Positions 56,926 through 64,000 of a DNA stretch of 64,000 nucleotides are shown here, piece after piece; positions within the stretch are counted from its first letter, which is position 1; each line of letters opens with the position of its first letter. This DNA is from Marisa cornuarietis (Eukaryota > Mollusca > Gastropoda > Architaenioglossa > Ampullariidae). The position numbers and the translations under genes are program-made. Below the pieces are notes generated by a model. That model was not told the origin of the DNA. It worked only from the letters and a program-made list of their open reading frames with translations, and did not search any database. The stretch spans positions 7,489,501 to 7,553,500 of the forward strand of contig SMMW01000046.1 in assembly GCA_004794655.1 (NCBI GenBank). The letters are read 5' to 3'.

Positions 56926-59682
56926 CAGCTAATTGGCGGAATAATTATAGTTTAAGATCCCATTTAAGCCGCGTATGCACGTTGGCACCTGTCTAACAGG
57001 CTCAGTAATGATGAGATCATACAAATATCCGTTACCAGCCGTCATCAATACTGTTTGTAGTACGGAGCTGTTCTCTTGAAGAACGTAGACTCACAACCAG
57101 TCAAGAAGTCTGTTTTGAAGATCACATGCAGACCCACCATAGGCTCAGTCATGATGTAGATATGTGTTTTCAGACACCGTTAACACTATTTATAGCATGT
57201 GGCTGGCATTCAAACCCGATGCCAGACTGAGCTTAACAAGTTGTAACAGCATCGTAACTTCGTAACAAGTTGTAAGTTGTAACTGCTTCGTGTGAATCTT
57301 GATCCATTAGGCGTTTGAGAAATTTGTATAGTCTCGATAATATTTGACTTTTTCCGGCTTAAATACAAAATAATTCTCTTTGTAAGCTAACGTAGCCTTC
57401 TCATCAACAAACCTTTTGATGAAAATCAGCAGACGACACAGTTACTTCGCTGCCAGGGAGGCGTTGAGTAAGGGAGAGGCGCAAGTGGTTGACAAACAGT
57501 TAGTGCTGCAGTCAGCCTGTTGCACTTTGCATTGCATAGAAAATGTACAACCAATTGTACAAACCCACTCTTTGAGGAATCTTTTCATAGCGCAGAGACT
57601 TACCTGGATGCGTGATGCCAGTAGTTTTGGTAGGTGTGCTTCCACGTTTCCAGACACACATGGGGTCACCCAGCTCCTCACCATTTGTTCTACCGTCGCC
57701 ATCAGAGTCTGCCCGACAAAGTTCTGTTGTCCACGCCTGAAAAAGAGTCTTGAAGTCATTATTTCAGTTATGCTGCTTTATGTTGCTTTGTTGTTACAAA
57801 CGGCTAGCTCATCTTATCATAGGAAACCTATATATACAGTTTTGCCTGTTTTTGCTTTACTTTTACTTGTATGAGGTCAGTAGAGTAGAACCCACGGACC
57901 TTCATTCACTGGATAAGTGTCTCTCATTCGTTGCCTCTTTGCTGTATCATAGGAGTGACCAAACCCTATAAACGAAGGGCTTTCGCTTCCGTTTTCTGCC
58001 AAAAATGGCGAATCTTCCTAACGTAGGAGAAATTTTAGAAGGGAGTAATTAAGCTTTTCTGTCATCAGAACATTGTTAAAGAAGATTGATTGCAAAATAA
58101 ACAGTATTTTCTGTAAAATGTGTTTTGTTTGTTTATAGAAAACGCATTTAGAGTTTTCGACAATTTTATAATATAAAAACATCGTCAAAATAGATACTTT
58201 TGACTTGTTTTACTACTAGCAATTAAAAAAAACATTGTGTTTGATTTTTGGGAAACAATTCTATAGATTGTTCTGTTACGAAAACAAAACATCTACTTTA
58301 AGAATTTATTTAAGGTATGCAAACAAAGAACCGGAAACACGAAACCTGTCTAAAGGAAAGCCGAGACTTACACCGGACATGAATCTGAGTCGCTTATCCA
58401 GTAATGAAGGTCCGTGGTAGAGGCATTCAGTATACATTGAAATGAGGCTGCCCTAACTGACATGACAGGAGTTCGTATTCCTCTTTTTGTGTTTTTCTTA
58501 GTAATCTTCTTCTTGGTATTGCTTCAGCTTGAGGAATACACCCGCGTGGTATGTACTGCATTCATAAAATATCTGATAACTGTAACAATAACCGTTGTTG
58601 CTCTGTTTTGCTGAAACAAGGGGTAACTGACTTTGTGCGAAACATTTTATTTTGCTTCAGAAAGAAAACGAGAAGAATATCGAATGGAAGAAAATTCTAA
58701 ACTTGTTATGTCTTGTGCTTACAAGGCCCTTTTCCAAAGATTATACGGATACGATGGACACAGAATGATTTCCGATTGACCTCAGCCTTCTAGAAAGGTC
58801 ATAGACTGTTAAAGATAATGACACGTGACAAAGAAACCTGGGGTCAAAATAACGATATGCGAAAGTTTCCAGTTAGTATTCCATCCTCTGCTTCAAAGCA
58901 GCTGTCTGAACAGTCGGGACACGTGAGCTCTACATCTGTACTAAGAGATAATATCGCCGGCAGTATTTTTGGACACCCTGAAGTCACTGGGTGTGTTGGT
59001 CAGAGATACCTGCTAATACAGTATTACAACAGTCTGCTCACCTGTAATACCTGCTAATACAGTATTACAACAGTCTGCTCACCTGTAATACCAGCTAATA
59101 CAGTATTACAACAGTCTGCTCACCTGAAGTACCAGCTAATACAGTAATGCAACAGTCTCGACTCATGAGAATATTATAGGAGCTGAGTAGAACCAAATGT
59201 CCTGTCAATTCTGTTCCGGTATAAATAAAGCAACTAAACATTCATTTTTTTATTCTCAGAGGATTCTGGAGATGTCTAAAGTTTTCTTTGTTACATACGT
59301 AATATGAAAACAATTGTTTCTACATCTGATATTTGCTGTTATACAGCCATTGTCATCTGTACTTTAGGAGTTTGAGTGAGTGAGTGAGTGAGTGAGTGAG
59401 TGAGTGAGTGAGTGAGTGAGTGAGTGAGTGAGTGAGTGAGTGAGTGAGTGAGTGAGTGAGTGAGTGAGTGAGTGATCACTCACGTGACCAGCCTCGGCGA
59501 ACGCCAGGCCGAAGACGTTCCTGGAGCCGGCGCCCTGACTGTTTATGTGGCCCACCCCGTGCCACAGGTAGTTGTCTTTGCATGGGTGTGGTACCCGCAC
59601 TCCGTTGGGTATATAGTCTTCGTAAGTCTTGAAGCTCCATACACATGGCAGGAAACAAAGAAGACCCAGGACAAAGGTTTGT
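52308..59682 (-). CDS. Gene D: temptin-like / copper type II monooxygenase fusion with hydrophobic C-terminal tail
   Basis: The most divergent and most complete paralogue: ten exons, 1762 bp, about 587 codons with stop, lacking only the ATG exon. Order: signal segment ([15 protein letters not shown]), temptin-like [11 protein letters not shown] and [28 protein letters not shown], Cys-rich linker, then the monooxygenase core with [22 protein letters not shown] and TPDEMCFGF. Thus all six copper ligands are present. The last exon gives a small-residue stretch followed by a hydrophobic end with no charged tail, as in GPI-attachment signals; a single C-terminal membrane anchor is the alternative. 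A tetranucleotide repeat starts just inside the first intron seen. It is the 5'-most gene of the array in reading order. Confidence 0.87.
52491..52555. repeat. (GAAA)n microsatellite, gene D intron 9
   Basis: About 16 tetranucleotide units, purine-rich on the plus strand and so pyrimidine-rich on the transcribed sense strand, between e9 and e10. Confidence 0.95.
52867..53056 (-). CDS. Gene D exon e9: C-terminal region
   Basis: 190 bp: [50 protein letters not shown]; acceptor TTCTTCCAG, donor GTATCG. Confidence 0.86.
53268..53574 (-). CDS. Gene D exon e8: CuM methionine exon
   Basis: 307 bp: [57 protein letters not shown]. Donor AGG|GTAGGA. Confidence 0.91.
54325..54402. repeat. 27-bp tandem repeat, gene D intron 7
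   Basis: Three copies of a TATTGTAAATACTGCGAG plus TTGTGTAAG unit, lying about 40 bp beyond e7 (in reading order). Confidence 0.8.
54446..54542 (-). CDS. Gene D exon e7: monooxygenase C domain
   Basis: 97 bp: [20 protein letters not shown] then [13 protein letters not shown]; acceptor GTTTTTAG, donor GTAAGAAC. Confidence 0.85.
54661..54904 (-). CDS. Gene D exon e6: third CuH His and CuM HMH
   Basis: 244 bp: [18 protein letters not shown] ... INHMHYLG, donor GTAATC. It carries the third CuH histidine and the HMH pair. Confidence 0.92.
55623..55786 (-). CDS. Gene D exon e5: monooxygenase N domain
   Basis: 164 bp after acceptor [30 protein letters not shown], then [16 protein letters not shown] and [14 protein letters not shown]. 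Only about 90 bp of intron separates it from e4. Confidence 0.85.
55880..56059 (-). CDS. Gene D exon e4: HH copper ligands
   Basis: 180 bp, one codon shorter than the others at its 3' end: [46 protein letters not shown]. Donor GTAAGC. Confidence 0.9.
56605..56748 (-). CDS. Gene D exon e3: Cys-rich linker
   Basis: 144 bp: [44 protein letters not shown]. Acceptor CCAATTACAG, donor GTGCTC. Confidence 0.85.
57604..57736 (-). CDS. Gene D exon e2: temptin-like DSDGDG region
   Basis: 133 bp, acceptor TTTTTCAG, strong donor GTAAGTC. It encodes [20 protein letters not shown] then [10 protein letters not shown]. Confidence 0.88.
59008..59158. repeat. 41-bp tandem repeat, gene D intron 1
   Basis: About 3.6 copies of ACCTGCTAATACAGTATTAC plus AACAGTCTGCTCACCTGTAAT, the last diverged. 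Confidence 0.9.
59373..59475. repeat. (GAGT)n microsatellite beside gene D e1 donor
   Basis: About 26 tetranucleotide units. Read on the minus strand the repeat begins a few bases after donor GTGAGTGATC. Readthrough would give a SLTH repeat peptide. Confidence 0.95.
59484..59682 (-). CDS. Gene D exon e1: signal peptide and temptin-like N part
   Basis: 199 bp, acceptor GGTTACAG, donor GTGAGTG. It encodes [15 protein letters not shown], then [12 protein letters not shown] and [19 protein letters not shown]. The frame stays open upstream to an ATG (MICSDRPRG...), so in D this exon might itself contain the start. The shared acceptor in A, B and C argues for an intron instead. Confidence 0.86.
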
Positions 59683-60399
59683 CTGTAACCAGATTGACCG
59701 CGAGGTCGATCAGAACAAATCATAACTTTGAAAACACTGTAAACAAATAAGTCTTTTGTTAAAACGGAGGGGGGTATATAATTTCCAATAAAACTTTGTT
59801 GTAAAAAAAATGCCAAAGTCAAGAAAGCAACGCTAGATCTGTTAGTGAAAGAAACGAATAATGGCGGCCATACGGAAATATTTTATTATATAGTAGTGTT
59901 TTATTTCAATGTTTCTATGAAAGCCGTCTTGGATTTTTGTTACTGATTTTTTCGGTTTACTTTGTGAATTGTTTCCCTTCTTTAATTCAATATGAACTTT
60001 ATACACATTTTTAAAAATATATTTAACTACCTGTGGACCGCTGGAAATTATTTAATATTGCATTGTCACCGGAAATGAGTTGCTGGTGAAAATTTCAGGC
60101 CTCGGGAACGATGGGAAGTGGGTGAAAAATCGATTACAAAATTTCAACCAGACAGACAGACAGACAGACAGACAGACATAATGAGTTTAAAGTGTGTAAA
60201 AATAGTGTCTGGCTGCACATAATTTTTTTCGGTATATTTGTTACTTTTCGCACTTATTTTCATAAATAACTTTTCTTCTTTATTTTATTATACTTTTAAC
60301 TGTTTATCTCTAATTCTATTTTAAACTTGTTTTAAAATTCAGTTTTTACTTTTTAATAAGTAAACCGTGGCGAGGGTGAACAGGGCCTGGCGCGGCCAT

Positions 60400-60610
60400 A
60401 ACATCAAGTTTACTACAAAGCACAATCTGTACAAATTCTCGTAAAACAAATCTTGATGTGAAACGTGGACTCTGCTTATCAATATTGAGAGGAGAATCTA
60501 GGAATTCGAGAACAAGTGCCTGAGGAGGTAACTCAGGATCTCGTCAAGTAAACACAATACCAGTGACTGTGTACGAAGCACGGTAGCCACACGACTCTTC
60601 ATGCACTCCT
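60400..60610 (+). pseudogene. LINE RT C-terminal remnant, 5' flank of gene D
   Basis: Plus-strand text resembles L..SILLYG.ETWTL......RIQ.FENKCLRRL.RIS (here AAACGTGGACTCTGC ... GAATTCGAGAACAAGTGCCT) with several frame breaks. Confidence 0.6.
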
Positions 60611-60659
60611 CCCAGTGATAGGTACCAATCAAGGACGAATTAATGAATAGAGATTACTG

Positions 60660-61966
60660 TCAGAAGAGCAATTTCGCTTATATTTTTTTATGATAAAGTT
60701 AAAGAGATCAGGAAACTTGCCTCTTGGTCATCCTGAATGTTGTAGTCTGTGGCAGGTCTGCTTCTCTCTTCTACCTCTCTTCGCGTTTTACCGGCAACGC
60801 CTGTCTTGCAGTCAGTACTTTACTCCCATTGACACTGGGATTTCGAGCAAACTTACACTTTGGTCGGTGGGACTTGGTTTTACAGTTCACCTGCCCCTGC
60901 AACGGTGGCAGGCCTGATTTTATAAATATCTGTATTCAGTGAATAAAAAGGTCACGTGTCTTTTCAAGCACCCAGTTGGAAGTGTTTGATGTAGGTTGGA
61001 TCGGGTGAGCTTCATGTGACCGAGTGTTCACAATGTTCACTTTTCAAAGTGAAATTAAGGACCTTGTGTTGCGCAAGTGCCATACAGTTTGCTGACGCAC
61101 GTACCTGGTGGCTGTGTCAACATCTGCACCTCGAGGTGCTCGCACTTACCTGAATTCTCTGCGATGTAGACGCTTGTAGACTATTTTGTATACTTTAAAA
61201 CACACCTGTTAAATAATGTTAAATAATTTAACAGCTCTCAAATAAGACTTCACCACAACAGAGACCTTATAAAGCTAGTGTTAAATATCACTGTTTACAA
61301 CTGTTTGAACAGCAGTTTTTTAAATTTATTTTCTGTTTTCTCCGTTAGGGTTGACAGTAAGAGTGAGATCACAAAGAACAGTGCGTCGCACCTGTGCCTA
61401 GCAACTGTTGTTTCAATTTTATCTTGGTTAACATGCAGGCTATACTGTCATTAGTATAACAACAATGCATTGCGCCAGACTAGTTACAAGCACCGGGAAA
61501 TACAGTATTTGCACCTTGGCAGAGATTTTTCAGGCAAATTGCGTTAATCAACTGCATCGTCACAGAGGGTGCATGAGACAGTACAGCGAGGGTGGCCAAG
61601 TCGCACATGGCGCATGAATAATAGGTTTTGTTTCAGTTAGTGAAAAGAGAATGGAAGAAGACGACTTAATTAACAGTCAGGGCTTCACTTCCCATAGAGA
61701 CACGGCAAGTGGAGGGACACTACGTGTAGGGGAGTGAAGGCTGCGTCTTCCTAGAAAGGTGCGGTATTTCATATTTTTGTGTATTTCGGATTTATTTTGT
61801 ATAAGTTGAATTTTTCCTGCATGTGTTTTTTTTTTAAATATAAGTATTAATAATTTTTTTAACTGTCAATACGAGGGCCGGGAGATGGGTCAGGAAATCG
61901 AGGGTCGGGAGATGGACCCTGAAGTCTACGGAGCCTGGCAGATGCTATGGAATAGTTGAAGAGTTT

Positions 61967-62011
<45 letters not shown>

Positions 62012-62744
62012 TGTGAATTATCTGGAGTTTTATATGTATCCTTGAGGTATTTGGCCCAGGAGTGTTATGGTCACCAAGCTGTATCCCCCTGTTCCCCTAC
62101 AGACGAGGTGTATGTAGAAGGTTGGGTCGCTCGTCCCCAGAGGCAGCGCCGTTTCTTGCACAACGTCTGACCCCGAGATTTGTGTGTTGTAACGATTGTT
62201 TCGAGTGGAATCGTCTGTGTTTAGGTTATTTGTGTGTGTGGAAGATATATGTGTTTCTTTTTTGGATGACTGGACATTAATCTCTTGTTACTGTTCTTCT
62301 TAAAGTGCCTGAAGTGGAACATCAGACTTCAGTTACTATCATTAACAGTACACAAGGACATTATTAAGGGTGAATAGTAAAAAGTGACTTTGTGCCAGAT
62401 TTTATACAATTAAGTATTTTTTTTTTAGAATATCTGTTAATTAGAGTGGGTTACTTAATTATTCAACGGATACAATTTGAGATCTTAGTAGTAAGTATTG
62501 GTTGATGTATATATTATGATAAAATCAGTTTGCTACTTTTATTGCGTATTTTCATTAGTTACTGCAATATCATTAACTTATATACAAAAGAGGCAGAGTT
62601 GTTTTGTGAAGAAAAGAACGAGCAAAATGTTCAGACGTTTCCTTGAACGCGAGTGTCTATGACAGAGTACACAGGGTACTGGGCTGACCGGCTGTAAGTG
62701 GAGTGTAAGCTCGACATGAATTCCAATCCTGATCTTTATACGGC

Positions 62745-62790
<46 letters not shown>

Positions 62791-63045
62791 ATGCATGCAC
62801 GCAGCCCCCCCTTTCCCCCCCACACACACAGAAGCACTAAAGCCTTGTCTATTTGCTTAGTCGGGTGCTTGCTGTGGTAACAGGTACTCGCTGAAATATG
62901 TTATTACTGGCTTTAATAGAGGTTAAAGGTGACACAGGCAGCACACAAACTAGTTTTTTTAATCAGACGGGCATAAGTCTTTTCTCAGACGATGAGGATC
63001 TTCTGCTCCCTCTTTCTCTTTCTCACGCTAACACAGTCTCTCTCT
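60660..63045. other. 5' flank of gene D
   Basis: No gene recognised. A TTG microsatellite, a CA run near 62751-62786, a CT/CA run near 63033-63074 and poor-complexity T runs. It may contain the missing ATG exon and promoter of gene D. Confidence 0.4.
61966..62011. repeat. (TTG)n microsatellite
   Basis: About 15 units, in the 5' flank of gene D. Confidence 0.95.
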
Positions 63046-63129
63046 CTCTCTTTCACACACACACACACACACAAGCGCACACTCACTCAGTCACTCACTC
63101 AACAAAACGACTCCTTCAGTACAGATGGC

Positions 63130-63345
63130 AATGGCTACATAAACGAAAATGCTAGCTTTAGATATTGTATTCAATGCACCAGTTGTCTTAAACAAGGAGA
63201 GATTTGTAGCCCTGTACTTTTCACCTTGTCTAGATATGGACTAGCAAAGGACATAAATGAGTATGAGAAACATGCTATTCAGCTAACACCTGACCATGTC
63301 GATGTATTTATTTTACGTTTTGCTGATGACTGTGTATAGTGTATA
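63130..63345 (+). pseudogene. LINE reverse transcriptase catalytic fragment
   Basis: Plus-strand frame contains CLKQGEICSPVLFTL, GLAKDINEYEK and VDVFILRFADDCV, then a stop. The FADD motif and preceding G.KQG...SPVLF block are RT motifs. Truncated on both sides. Confidence 0.82.
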
Positions 63346-63845
63346 TCATTTTCACTCGAACTACAGGAAAATTCCTGCGAATATCCACATTTCCTGTCCA
63401 TCGCTGGCTGGTTGCAAAGTTAGAATACAGCAATTAAATTAAAAATTGTTTCTAGCTCCCTGTGTAGTTAGTGTGAGTATGTAACAAATCGTATTACGGT
63501 GTGAACTACGAAAAAACGATGTGGAGACTGCTCGTTAGGAACATGCCCCCGTGTAACACAGGAGTCTGTACACCTGGATACAAGAAAACCAGCGAGTGAC
63601 CCAGTACATGGGGTGTGCTCAACCTGTTGTTTACCCGAATATCAGTGGCTGTATTATAATGAGCCATGCAAGACTTCGATATAGGCTGCTGCGACAACAC
63701 CTGTGGCAGCTGTTCCAAAGAAAGCAGTTGCGATGCCTCATCCGCAGATTATTTAGAATCATGCAGTACTGGATATTAGCCGCCATCCTGCATTAAACTA
63801 TGCAAAACTGGTCAGTACGGCGCAGGCTGCACGGTACGTGTGACA

Positions 63846-64000
63846 ACTGTACAGAAAATAGTCCGTGTAATACTGTAATATCTCTACTGTCAACTGTACA
63901 GAAAATAGTCCGTGTAATACTGTAATATCTCTACTGTCAACTGTATAGAAAATAGTGCGTGTAATATCTCTACTGTCAACTGTACAGAAAATAGTCCGTG
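63846..64000. repeat. 47-bp tandem repeat at right edge
   Basis: At least three copies of CAACTGTACAGAAAATAGTC plus CGTGTAATACTGTAATATCTCTACTGT, one shortened. The array runs off the window. Confidence 0.9.

Noticed and set aside
59364..59483. SLTH-repeat protein tail on gene D
   Set aside because: It is translation of the GAGT microsatellite beyond a good donor GTGAGTG that is shared by all four copies.

Overview
The window is eukaryotic, intron-rich DNA, most likely from a gastropod or other mollusc. The evidence is small exons with GT/AG borders in long AT-rich introns, very many dinucleotide and tetranucleotide microsatellites, tRNA-derived SINE and LINE fragments, and a gene family whose N-terminal domain resembles temptin, the water-borne attraction protein described from the sea hare Aplysia. 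The species cannot be named from the sequence.

The coding content is a head-to-tail array of four paralogous genes, all on the minus strand and so read from high to low coordinates. They are called A (4161-12997, possibly down to 649), B (20989-30950), C (38782-44515) and D (52308-59682). Each is spread over nine matching coding exons (e1-e9) with the same intron phases; D has a clear tenth. The predicted product has a signal peptide, a temptin-like region (IPNG...HPC...YLWHGVGH, then a DSDGDG calcium-loop-like segment), a Cys-rich linker, and a complete copper type II ascorbate-dependent monooxygenase core of the PHM / dopamine beta-hydroxylase / MOXD1 class. All six expected copper ligands are visible in every copy: HH, YHW, HMH and DEMC. 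D ends in a short hydrophobic tail that looks like a GPI-attachment signal. The ATG exon was not found for any copy.

A and B are a recent segmental tandem duplication. About 3493-19722 is repeated as 19728-37440, and the two copies are near-identical by eye apart from insertions. These allow filled-site and empty-site comparisons: an 812-bp TTAAT-flanked element only in A, a 264-bp MITE with GGGCCAGTTG ends only in B, and a 265-bp tRNA-derived SINE only in B, nested in a LINE remnant. C and D are older, more divergent copies.

Layout: 1-4160 is the 3' flank of A with a candidate last exon; 4161-12997 gene A; 13000-20988 duplicated spacer; 20989-30950 gene B; 30951-38781 duplicated then unique spacer; 38782-44515 gene C; 44516-52307 spacer with LINE and other repeats; 52308-59682 gene D; 59683-64000 5' flank of D with LINE remnants and minisatellites. 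No convincing second gene family, tRNA gene, rRNA or CRISPR array was seen.
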